Origin: Locusta migratoria
Lineage: Eukaryota > Arthropoda > Insecta > Orthoptera > Acrididae
DNA length: 64,000 bases
NCBI GenBank assembly: GCA_026315105.1
Contig: CM048746.1
Span: 140,846,730-140,910,729, forward strand
Direction of reading: 5' to 3'
Positions 1-9,436 of this stretch are shown here, one piece after another. The stretch's first letter is position 1, and each line of letters begins with the position of its first letter. Made by a program: the position numbers and the translations under genes. The notes below the pieces were generated by a model, which saw nothing but the letters and a program-made list of their open reading frames with translations, had not been told where the DNA came from and made no database searches.

Positions 1-14
1 AAATTTACGAATTC

Positions 15-107
15 GAAATAGTGCCTAGTAGTGGTACAGTGTACCCTCCGCCACGCACCTTACGGTGAATTGCGGAGTATGTATGTATGTATGTATGTAG
101 ATGTAGA
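15..107 (+). mobile_element. 3' end of a CR1/jockey-like LINE with microsatellite tail
   Basis: This matches, in the opposite orientation, the 3' end of the longer LINE fragment at 27055-27790. Both share the stretch ending TTGCGGAGTATGTATG. It closes with (ATGT)n followed by GATGTAG, the short-repeat tail that CR1-type LINEs carry instead of poly-A. Only the 3' untranslated end is present. The upstream part lies outside the window or was lost by 5' truncation. Confidence 0.6.
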
Positions 108-110
108 AAT

Positions 111-212
111 GTGTCTTTTTAATCTTTATTATTATACTTTGGTTTAACGGTAAATTGCAAATGTTTCATGACGACTTAGATAGTTTTCTCAATTAAGCGT
201 CCTCCTACATAA
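111..212. repeat. Repeat arm, inverted copy at 3880-3990
   Basis: The reverse complement of about 100 bp here aligns with 3880-3990, sharing AAGTCGTCATGAAACATTTG and flanking matches. The partner lies inside the Mutator-like element at 2746-4318, so this may be a fragment of a related element. No coding potential is visible. Confidence 0.5.
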
Positions 213-1294
213 CATATCGCCAGTCATAACCTCACTTTCAACATCGGTAGACAGCAAAGATGCCAAATAAGCGCTATGGGTGGCCAAACTGCGAAACAGG
301 TGAAATAAGCGTTAGAGTTGGCTTCGAAGTTGGAAACTGTCAAAAGGCGCGCATGCGCAGTGGAGGCCGTCCAAATCGTCAGTAACTATCAGGAACTATC
401 AGCGTTTGGGCCACTCGAACGAACCTCTTGTCTTTCGCCGCGGCGGCGGCTGCGGTAGGACTATAGACTTACTAAATAAAAACTAGACCGCTCGCTGGCG
501 CTCTAGTGTCGCGTCCCCACATTGAATGTGAGAGAAGCCGCCATTTGCAGGGAAACAGTGCGTAATTATGATTCGTTCAAGTACTGCTTTTAATTGTAAC
601 AGTGAGAATGGAAACAAAGACGACGACATAAACAATGTTTACATTTCACAGTTCAGTCATTACTTGTATACCACATAGTACTTTCATGGAAAATAATAAA
701 TCATTAGCGTTTGTTGTTGTTGTTTTTGTTGTTTAGGTTTCCTCTTACAAATGATTCTCTAAAACTGAGAAAAGTACATTGTTGCATGTCAAGTACTTAT
801 ATTTTATTTGCATATAAATTACTAAAAATACTAAATTGAACTGAATGAAGAGCTAGGCGTATGAGAGGAATTTAGATTTTTAATCACATATATCAGTATA
901 TCAGTATGATGCAGAAGTAGGTCGAATAATAGCTTTTAGACACTCAACAGGTAGTGATTGTATTTCGTAAATGGTCATTAATTGATCGAATGTTGCATAC
1001 TCAACCACTTTAAGAAGTACTATCTCTGTTAAAAAGTAATGTGCGAATGAAATGCCTATTTAAAGTTGCATGGGTTATTACAAATATTCATACCCAAATT
1101 CGACGAAGTTGAAAGAAAAATACTATGTAACACGTATGGAAAGTAATGTAGACAAAAATGTGTTGTGCAAAAATAAACATGCAAAACGTACAGAGTAAGT
1201 CGGCAAAAAGTAAACAGGACCTGACAGAAAATTACGTGAATTAAATAATAATCGCAATTTCTGCTACTTTACGGGTTTCATGGAATCATATTAT
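213..1294. other. No recognisable feature
   Basis: AT-rich sequence with a short GC-rich patch near 430-560 (a CGGCGG run at about 440). I see no reading frame, tRNA-like box or terminal repeat. It could be unique intergenic DNA or decayed repeats. Confidence 0.4.
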
Positions 1295-1309
1295 GCAAAT
1301 ATCTCTATG

Positions 1310-1493
1310 TTCAAATGTTTGTTAAGCTTATGGGACTTAACTACGGGGTCATCAGTCCCTAAACTTACAAACTACTTATGAACTAGTTACGACTAAAGAC
1401 GGCACAAATATCCATGCCCGAGGGGGGATTCGAACCCCCGACCGTAGTGGCCGTGCAGACCGTGACTGGAGCGCCTCAGTCTCGTCGGCCACC
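1310..1493 (-). mobile_element. SINE-A copy (tRNA-derived)
   Basis: Reverse-oriented SINE-A. On the minus strand it reads a tRNA-like head (A-box-like GTGGCCG region, B box GGTTCGAATCC), then a conserved body and tail ending ACAAACATTTG. It is flanked by a 15-bp direct repeat, GCAAATATCTCTATG, at 1295-1309 and 1494-1508, which is a target-site duplication. The tRNA-like part has promoter boxes for RNA polymerase III but is not a functional tRNA gene. Confidence 0.85.
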
Positions 1494-1758
1494 GCAAATA
1501 TCTCTATGCAAAATCACTCCACGTTATCAGAAAAAGAGTCTTACATTCTTAAATTTCGTGTATCTATGCAGACGTATTTCGGAAATTAGAAAACTTCATT
1601 CGTTTAGGAATACTTTTTTAAAACAGATTGCAATAATCAGTAATTTCTTGTAAACAAACATGCCTTTTGTTTTGTGCTTTATTTTGCTCCTGTTGCGTCC
1701 CATACACTTGAAATCACAACCCCAGTACTAGGAGTCTTCCCTGCAAATGGTGGCGATT

Positions 1759-2424
1759 GTTGTTGCTGTTGTTGTGGTCTTCAGTCCGGAGACTGGTTTG
1801 ATGCAGCTCTCCACAATACCATATCCTGAGCAAGCCTTTTCATCTCCACATAAGAACGGCAACCTACATCTGTCTGAATCTGGTTACTGTATCCATTTCT
1901 TGGTCTTCCTCTGCGATTTTTACGCCACACACTTCCCTCCAATGCTAAATTCACAATTCCTTGATGTCTAAGAATGTGTCCTACCAATCTATCCCTTCTT
2001 TTAGTCAAGGTATGCCAGAAATTTCTTTTCTCTCCAATTCTGTTCAATACCTCCTCATTAGTTACGCGATCCACCCACCTAATCTTCAGCATTCTTCTGT
2101 AGCACCATATTTCAAAAGCCTCAATCCTCTTCCTGTCCGCACTGTTTATCGTCCATGTTTCACTCCCATACAAGGCAACACTCCATACAAATGCCTTCAG
2201 AAAAGACTTCCTTAGGCTTAAATCAATATTCGATGTTAACAAATTTCTCTTTTTCAAAAACGCTTTTCTACCCATTGCCATTCTGCATTTTATATCCTCT
2301 GTACTGCGACAATCATTTGTTATTTTACTGCCCAAATAACAAAACTCATGTACCTCCTTTATTGCTTCGTTTCCCAATCTAATTCCTTCAGCATCACCTG
2401 ATTTCCTTACACTGCACTCCATTA
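1759..2424 (-). mobile_element. 5'-truncated RTE LINE copy (3' third of pol)
   Basis: The minus strand encodes about 213 codons (1781-2422) closely matching the C-terminal part of the intact RTE ORFs at 9643-12702 and 60242-63301. It includes the post-RT motifs GSETWTI, YRRMLKIRWVD and RRGRPR. It begins abruptly at the codon for the Met of MECSVRK, so most of the element was lost by 5' truncation. The 3' end carries a short (AAC)n-type tail. A 6-bp repeat, GCGATT, at 1753-1758 and 2425-2430 is a likely TSD. It lacks endonuclease and the RT catalytic motifs, so it cannot move itself. Confidence 0.85.
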
Positions 2425-2430
2425 GCGATT

Positions 2431-2735
2431 AGCTGCTTCAATTCAGGGACAGTTGCCTCGCTTCTGCGCCACGGCGTGGTAGGGGCTTGGGTAGGACGCG
2501 AGGAAGCGCAGCCACAGACGCAGCGGCCGTGCGCGCGCGCGTCCACTGCACTCCACTCGACTTCCCTTCCTTCTCGTCCCGTTACGATCGGGTTCCGGCG
2601 CGCTCTAACGGGACCGCCGTGTGTCGCCGCGCGCCCACGGCAGAGCCACAACGCAGCCGGCGGCAGCGGCGGAGCGCGGCCGTCAGCAGAGCAGAGCGCA
2701 CAATTACAGCGATTCGTCGCTCGTCGTGCGGCAGT
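2431..2735. other. GC-rich, CpG-rich stretch, no gene recognised
   Basis: Composition jumps to GC- and CpG-rich (runs of GCGCGCG near 2530). Open frames exist on both strands because stop codons are rare in GC-rich DNA. None shows a recognisable domain. It could be a CpG island near a host promoter or a GC-rich repeat; I cannot tell which. Confidence 0.35.
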
Positions 2736-2745
2736 GTGATGGAAC

Positions 2746-4318
2746 GGGTGAAACAGTTTTCACGCTACCTTTTGCAATCGTGACGTCACCTTTCGACTAT
2801 CGAGTTGTGAACGAGCCAGTGTGAGATGTGTGCCTTTCGATTACTTGTTTACTTGACATAAAGCTAAATAATTTTAAATAGGCCTATGCTGTCATCAGGC
2901 AGTTCGCTAAACTAGTTTACTGTTCAAAATGTTCAAATGTTTGTAGAGCTTATGGGACTTGACTACGGGGCCATCAGTCCCTAAACTTACTAACTACTTA
3001 TGAACTAGCTAAGACTAAGGACGGCACAAATATCCATGCCCGAGGGGGGATTCGAACCCCCGACCGTAGTGGCTGTGCAGACCGTGACTGAAGCGCCTCA
3101 GTCCCCTCGGCCACCGCGGCCGGCAGTTTACTATTGAGAAAATGCACCATAGGGCAATAGAAAAGTGTATAAAGGAAGGTGAAGATATTTTTTTTTTTTA
3201 CCTGGTACAGGCAATTGTAAATTATAGTAATTTAAGGGGATATTTGATTGGAATGTTATTTAAACGTGTTACGTTCTCACTGTAAGTAGCATTTGTTCGT
3301 ACTGGCACATTCATATCAGAAAAGCTCAATGCTATTCATAATTACTAGTAAATTGATAATTTCTACAACGAAGTATAAGCATATATGTGTTTCATTGATT
3401 GGTTACTACAGTGCTGTACGGGACATTTAAAAGCAGTAAGTAGGCTACCTACTAGTTTTTTGAACACTAACTGATTATCGTTTACGGGCAAGCATTGTAC
3501 ACGACAAACAAAATTTTCTGATTAAAATGCAGGAAGTACTGCACGCGCTATACAATCACATTCTTAAACTTCGACATCAATTTTTAAGCGAAAAAATAAA
3601 AATATGAAAACATCAAACAATACTTATAAGAGTATAAATAGCGCCTGTTTACTTTATTCGTTACGATGTGCCCGCTTACACTTTAATACCGTCGTAAACA
3701 ACTGAACGTTTTGTCTTTCATTAGATCCTTCATTAGAACTGACTTTTTCATTTAAAATATTATTTAATGAAAAATGCGTAATCAAATTACAATCTCATTC
3801 AAATAAACAGTTTGCTTCAGTCGTTTCTGTTACAATGTTACGTAACATCCATTTTTTGGTTTCAGATATCCAACCTCGATTTTAGGGGGACACTCAATTG
3901 ACAAAAATATTTAAGTCGTCATGAAACATTTGAGATTTTCCATTAAAACGACGTACAACACAAAATAAAGATGACTAAGACACATTTTTCATATAAACAA
4001 TGCAATCGTCGACTGCAACATGTAATTCGCGTGACGAAAGTAGCTTAACTTCCGATGTTAGCAGACGGGCTTTCTGTTAAAACATTCTTATCGAGAAAGG
4101 TGACGTGACGGACAGTGTGAATGTCTCCATTAGAAATACATTGCGGAATGTTCTGACGGACGGTGACGTGACGTGTGAATTGGTCTTTACACAGTCCTAA
4201 ACATTAACTCGCAACAGCGATCGACAAGTCGATAGTCTGGTTTCAGGTCGTCTTCACAGTGCCACTACGTCAAAATTACGTCACGATTGCAAAAGGTAGT
4301 GTGAAAACTGTTTCACCC
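2746..4318. mobile_element. Non-autonomous Mutator-like DNA transposon, 1.57 kb
   Basis: The ends are inverted copies: the left begins GGGTGAAACAGTTTTCAC and the right ends with its near-perfect complement. Similarity continues for roughly 70-90 bp, sharing TTTTGCAATCGTGACGT. Both ends are bordered by the same 10-bp direct repeat, GTGATGGAAC, at 2736-2745 and 4319-4328. Long terminal inverted repeats plus a 9-11-bp TSD are the signature of Mutator-like elements. No transposase frame is present, so this copy would depend on an autonomous relative. A SINE-A sits inside it at 2922-3124. Confidence 0.7.
2922..3124 (-). mobile_element. SINE-A copy inside the Mutator-like element
   Basis: Reverse-oriented SINE-A with a B box (GGTTCGAATCC on the minus strand) and full head ending GCGGCCGGC. 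The flanking repeat AGTTTACT at 2914-2921 and 3125-3132 is the probable TSD. The insertion post-dates the host transposon. Confidence 0.8.
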
Positions 4319-4329
4319 GTGATGGAACG

Positions 4330-4737
4330 CGTGTGATCCCTGCTTTCCACATGGCTACCTGGCTGTTGATCGGCCATGTGTTTTGTTCTATCAGACGTGT
4401 TTATGCAGTCTTATCTCTTTTCGCTAGGGGTACCTTCCACCTCGAGCGATATGAAATCATGCGTAGAATAGCACTCTGTGGGGAAAAAAAGTTCGGATCA
4501 CTGTCAGTGGGAGCCTCGGCGGCGCTTCCGTTGCGCCGTATAGGTTGGCAACGCACCACATTTCGCGTAGTCTTTGGTGTTGATCCACTTTCATTCACCA
4601 AAGGAGCCTCATAATATACATTTGAAACACTGATCATATAAATGTTCATGTAATGAAAGAAATCGCAATTTGCGATCAGTTATGGCTTCACTGTACTAGG
4701 TTTAGATGAAATGCCAAAGCGCAACGAATGAAAATTT
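4330..4737. other. No recognisable feature
   Basis: A 93-codon open frame starts at 4333, but it has no recognisable domain and the stretch has no repeat ends I can identify. Confidence 0.3.
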
Positions 4738-4862
4738 GTGCCCGGCCGGGATTCGAACCCGGGATCTCTTGCTTACTACGTAGACGCATTGACCATTCCC
4801 CAACCAAGGACACAGTGACCAACCCCACTGCAGAGGACTCATCCCTGGACGTCTCCCGCCAT
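4738..4862 (-). mobile_element. SINE-E fragment (tRNA-derived)
   Basis: The minus strand carries a B-box-like CGGGTTCGAATCCCGG preceded by a tRNA-like stem region (AGTAAGCAAGAGATC). A second diverged copy in the same orientation lies at 5096-5240. The two are separated by a SINE-B on the other strand. Confidence 0.55.
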
Positions 4863-4890
4863 TCAGCATTTATTGATCAAGTAAACTCGT

Positions 4891-5093
4891 TCGCCGCGGT
4901 GGAGTAGCCGAGCGGTCTGAAGCACCTCGCTGCGGAGCGCGCGGTTACTCGCCGTGGAGGTTCGAGTCCTCCCTGGGGCATGGGTGTGTGCGTTTGTCCG
5001 TGGGTTAGTTTACCTAGGTTTAACTAGTTTGTAATCTACGGACTGATGACCACACAGTTTGGTCCGATAGATTTACAGACATTTGAACATTTG
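4891..5093 (+). mobile_element. SINE-B copy (tRNA-derived)
   Basis: Forward SINE-B: head GTAGCCGAGCGGTCTG (A-box-like), B box GAGGTTCGAGTCC, then a tail that resembles SINE-A (GGACTGATGACC and ACAGACATTTGAACATTT). I could not see a clear TSD. Confidence 0.8.
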
Positions 5094-5095
5094 AT

Positions 5096-5240
5096 TTGGC
5101 CAGGATTCAAACCCGGGATCTTTTGCTTACTAGGCAGGCGCTGTAGACTGCTCAGATAACACAGCGTTACGGACAAAGCAACTACACGGACTGTCTTCAA
5201 GCACGTCTCCCTCCACACCACATACTTTAATTCTGCCTCA
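5096..5240 (-). mobile_element. SINE-E fragment, second copy
   Basis: Diverged relative of 4738-4862. On the minus strand it reads AGTAAGCAAAAGATCCCGGG and a degraded B box (GGTTTGAATCC). Confidence 0.5.
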
Positions 5241-5399
5241 ATGTCTCCTGTGAAAATACGCACCAAATTGCCAAGGCACAGCACAAATTTTAATTTAATG
5301 CCTCTCCCTATATTTAATATCTTTGGTATAATGAAATAATGTTTGTTAAAGGAACTGATTTTTTGTTAAAGTGAGTAACGTTTTCAAGAATCTTGGCTT

Positions 5400-5925
5400 A
5401 GCAATACGACGAAAATCAGGCTTTTACGCTGCTGCGTATTTTCCACCATCTTCTATGGTGTTGAAACATGGGTTCTGACAGTAATTTTGAATGAAACACA
5501 CGAGTGTGTAATATTCTGAAAATTTATCTCGCGTGTTTCATTCAAAATGAATGAAAGATTCTGTCAAGAAGTGACAGAACAGTTAGTGAATTGTGACAGA
5601 ATCGTTGGGTAAGCGGTTGGAGGATTTTGAGATGTGGTCATGGACAGCGCACGTCACAGATGTCGAGGTTATACAAATAATGATGAAAGAGAAAGAAGTA
5701 CTGGCCACCGTGAAAGCAAGAAAGATCCAGCACCTGGGACACATCATGCGGAACAACAACAGATACCATCTCCTGCAGACCATCCTACAAGGACGAATAC
5801 CACATCAGAACGTGAACTTCTAAAACATCTACAGAGCTATTTAGAGCTGAAAGAGACAGGAAAAGCATTGCCAAGATGGTTGCCAACATCCGGAACGGAT
5901 AGAACACAGAAGAAGATGGACCTTA
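5400..5925 (+). pseudogene. Decayed LINE fragment (C-terminal end of pol)
   Basis: Translated pieces resemble the region downstream of the RT domain in non-LTR retrotransposons: YGVETWVL near 5430, then KARKIQHLGHIMRN and LLQTILQGRI at about 5720-5800, then KMVANIRNG near 5875-5900. The pieces are in different frames and broken by stops. A small foldback (5485-5547) interrupts it. The clade is not assigned; it is distinct from the RTE copies here. No catalytic residues remain. Confidence 0.55.
5485..5547. repeat. Small foldback inside a LINE relic
   Basis: TTTTGAATGAAACACACGAG (5485-5504) is nearly the reverse complement of 5528-5547, with 23 bp between. It splits the LINE fragment, so it may be a tiny inserted inverted-repeat element. 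Confidence 0.5.
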
Positions 5926-6403
5926 ACTATACTAAACAGTTTGATGTCGATGACAGGAAGAAATTCATTAACAGTTATGCGAGCAGTGACGGTCATGACA
6001 AATGCAGTGGAATTGGACGATATAGATGCAGAAATCACGACAGAAGACCCCCCTCCCCCCACCAAAAAAAAAGCTTGAGACACTGTTTTGAGGGGTTTCG
6101 ATACATAAACCTGGTTATTTGTAGGAAGCAATGTAAACAACAATTCATCGGACCGTACCACATACTTCACTTATGATGTGTCCAAGTTATAACGATAGTG
6201 GCAGCACTTCCTTCGCCGATTTGTGTTGGTCTCCGTTATTCAGCGTTTAGCATCTGCAGCCCTTCCATGGATGTTAAGCTGCAGCCGTAATGTTTTTATC
6301 GAAACAGTATTGTTCAAGTGAATGTTGAGTACTATAGTCGCTTTCGACGCAATAGTTCTATGTTTCCTGGCCACCATCATTCTTTACGCTCGTCGGTCAT
6401 CGT

Positions 6404-6725
6404 CAGTTAAAGGTAAAGCAGTCAACAATCCGAAGATTGGATTGAACACCACAGTGCTTTACTAGGCATGGTCCTGTTTGGAGGTGGTATGCCGTTGCCT
6501 TCCTCCGACCTTTGAACTGACTTACCCAGCCAGTTATAGGTGGACCTACAGTTTAACGTGGGTTCCGAACCACGGTGCTACTCGGTATTTTTCACATGAG
6601 CAATACTGCCAGAGGTGAAAGAAGTGGAAAGTGACAGATAAAAGTCCTAGGACCTGGCGGGGATCGAACCCGTGACCTTTGGATTTGTAGTCTGGCACTG
6701 TAGCACTGTGCAACCGAGGCGCACT
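6404..6725 (-). mobile_element. SINE-D copy (tRNA-derived, about 320 bp)
   Basis: The reverse complement matches 30838-31150 over its whole length: tRNA-like head with B box GGGTTCGATCC, then CCTAGGACTTTTATCTGTCA and a body ending near GATTGTTGACTGC. Two full-length copies in one window support this as a real interspersed family. Confidence 0.75.
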
Positions 6726-6729
6726 CATC

Positions 6730-7755
6730 GTCAGTTACCGTCGGGTTTCTTCCAACATTTGTGTCACGGATGATCCCACTAACTGTGCACCATCGAGTTG
6801 GACTCAAAAGTCTCAGAGACCACACATTCACCGATAATGTGTTGACAAAACAAAACATATGATATACTGCAAGGTAACATCCAAGAGTTTAGCATCAATT
6901 GTCCATTGCTGGTCGCGTCTCAGCGTAAAAACTTACGCAGTTGTGCGAACTTGCAACACGATGAAGTACACTGCATTTGCACGGTGTTCGTACCTCTTTG
7001 TCCACTTCCTGAATATCCACAGGGTCTGGCGAAGGCAACGGTTCCTTCCTTCCAGATATTCCGCTCAAGTTCCGTGAGCATTTCAGTTTCACTTTCGTGA
7101 CGAATGTACAAAACTCTCACGATCTGATTGGCGAAGCACTCTGACATTTTTGTGGAAAGGGGTTTAGTTTCGTCCGCAGGTATAGCGTACTTGCGAAAAA
7201 GCATCCGAGATTGTACAACCATCAGAAGTGACAAAGAGTGAACAGCGTTCCAATCATCACTGTAACAGAAAACAGCAGGACAAACGGTAAATATGCATAG
7301 AGATTAAGTCAACTTTCGTGTCACGAAGGGAACTGCGCTGCACGAATCAATATCTAAACTGCCGTGGATAAACTCGTTACGGGGACTGCAAACTCTACAC
7401 AGTTTGGCGTTCATTTATACAGCAGCAATTAGCCAAATGTTCGGCTGCAAACAGACTGGACGTCAACTACGGATGCGCATACAGGACCAGTTCGTGCATC
7501 ACTAACAGTTCGCAGAAGACTGTACTGTATGGTCGTCGAGAAAGTCGGTATTCTTCGTTTGTTATCTCTATCCGGTATCTAGATTGCATCACGGCAATTT
7601 AAGGGACAGCGAAAATTAAAACTTTACGATACCATTTTTGTTACTTTTTTATTATCTAATATGTTCATTTAAGTATAACATCGGTTAAATATAGTCTTGC
7701 CTAAAAATATAGCTGCGTTTAATAATAGGATGTTTGATTGTGACTTGACCAAACA

Positions 7756-7758
<3 letters not shown>
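6730..7758. other. No recognisable feature
   Basis: No domain-bearing frame, tRNA-like box or paired repeat seen. Overlapping open frames of 64-104 codons near 6860-7230 occur on both strands and look like chance. Confidence 0.35.

Positions 7759-7813
<55 letters not shown>
7759..7813. repeat. (TA)n microsatellite
   Basis: About 27 uninterrupted TA dinucleotides, directly next to the left arm of FB-1. Confidence 0.95.
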
Positions 7814-7816
<3 letters not shown>

Positions 7817-7827
7817 ATGTTTTATTT

Positions 7828-8958
7828 GCCTTAATATGTTTCGGAGAAGTTTCTCCATATCAATAGAATTTCTTTTTGTTGTTGCATCTGTCAATGACAC
7901 AAAGTGTTTTAACATTATGACATCTGACAATTTTTGAGGCTAACCTACTTCCATTAATAATATATTTCAAGAGATTATAGAAGCTATGACACACACCTTA
8001 ACACTTTCATTCCCACATTATGAAATACGCTTCGAAAAATATAAAATTCAGTCTTATTGTAATACAGTGCCCTAAACATAAATGAATGTTCTTTAATATT
8101 TTTGACCGAACAATTATAATGTTTGTCATGTTTTTCATGCACAATACACATTTGAATTGAATTATTACTTCGGAAGTTATTTTATTGGTATTTAGCACTG
8201 TCAGATTAATAATCTTCATCACATCACAGAAGACAAGACAATTCCCTGCTGAAATAAAGTAACACGAACCATATGCACACACCCATGGCCGACTGCAGCG
8301 TAACACGACTTACAAGTCTGAAGTTGATTCATGTTCCACCAAGCAGCAAAATGCCGATCTAAAAGCACGTTTTTCCTCAACAACGCGACTTTAAGGATTC
8401 GTACTCATAATACTGTGTAAAGCAGCTTTTAATACGATGTTGTTTAGGAATTACACTGGGAATGAAAGGGTTAAAGCCACATTTTGTGACGTTTTAAAAT
8501 AATTTTTTTTAAGGTTTTCTAATATGCCGGTAAGCTAAAAACATTGAGTACTAACCTGAACATGTTGCTTTTGCATCTCGTTTTAAAAAAAAAGTGTATT
8601 TCAAACATTTTTTGTAGGTAGGTTTTTCTGATAGTTCTTTTAAAGATGATAATAAAGTATTATTGCATAGTACTGTGCATTCATTCGTGGTTTCCTTCCA
8701 TTGTGGCTTTTTGTATGTGATAATTTTCGTCTAAGTTTTTTGTGGAGGGTGCTTTGTTTCATATTCGTGAGCTCGTGTGCAAATTTGGAGTGGCTGCTGG
8801 TAGCTTTTTGAGTGCTCTTCTGTGTTCAGTGTATCTGGTGTTCAAGTTTCTCAAAAACTGTCAGGTATCATAATGTTAAAACTCTTTATGTATCATTAAC
8901 AGATGCGACAATACCAAGATATCCCACTGATGATGGGGAAACTTCTCCGAAACATCTT
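7828..8958. repeat. FB-1: inverted repeat pair with hammerhead-like motif
   Basis: The reverse complement of 7828-7932 aligns with 8858-8958 over about 100 bp, sharing CATAATGTTAAAAC, a CATTNACAGATGC segment and AAACTTCTCCGAAACAT. The right arm contains CTGATGA (8927-8933), a G/C-rich hairpin and GAAAC (8949-8953). The left-arm copy is degraded to TTGATAT...GAAAC. The roughly 925 bp between the arms hold no recognisable ORF. This could be two copies in opposite orientation or the ends of one element. Confidence 0.6.
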
Positions 8959-8964
8959 TGGATA

Positions 8965-9161
8965 GCCGGCCGCAGTGACCGAGCGGTCTGCGCGCGCTAG
9001 TCACGTTCCGCGCGGCCACTACGGTCGGTGGTTCGAATCCCCCATCGGGCATGGATATTTGCGCCGTCCTTAGTATTAGCTAGTTCATAAGTAGTTTGTA
9101 AGTTTAGGGACTGATGATCCCGTAGTTACGTCCCATAAGCTATACAAACATTAGAACATGG
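8965..9161 (+). mobile_element. SINE-A-like copy
   Basis: Forward copy with head GCCGGCCGCAGTGACCGAGC, B box GGTTCGAATCC and the SINE-A tail. TTGGATA at 8958-8964 and 9162-9168 is the TSD. It sits at the outer edge of the FB-1 right arm. Confidence 0.8.
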
Positions 9162-9265
9162 TTGGATAAATAAAAAACAAATCATGTTTGCTCAAGGCAA
9201 GGCAGAATCAGCTATCCTTACGATATATTAGGAAGCAAACACAGGCAAGAAAAGCTTCAACCACA

Positions 9266-9431
9266 AAATAGGATATTAATTCGCAATTTGCGAATCCTAC
9301 TTTTGACTCTCTTCACAAGTTGACTCATTTTGAGACACATGAAACGTCGTTCCGTACCAGAACTAACCCGGATATCCCGCTATTCGCCAAAAGCAGCAAC
9401 AGTTCGCAAATTACGAATAAATATCCTATTT
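9266..9431. mobile_element. Short inverted-repeat element (MITE-like), 166 bp
   Basis: The first 30 bp (AAATAGGATATT...) and the last 30 bp are reverse complements with about 3 mismatches, with around 105 bp between. The TSD is not clear. It ends just before the RTE element begins. Size and structure fit a MITE; the superfamily is unknown. Confidence 0.6.
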
Positions 9432-9436
9432 AATGT

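Noticed and set aside
15..107. Telomeric or satellite repeat (ATGT)n
   Set aside because: It follows a recognisable LINE 3' end and is a short LINE tail; no (TTAGG)n is present.
2476..2824. Open frames of 67-98 codons in the GC-rich block
   Set aside because: They overlap in several frames on both strands with no domain; expected in GC-rich DNA.
6859..7234. Overlapping frames of 64-104 codons
   Set aside because: No domain, both strands open, no repeat context; probably chance.
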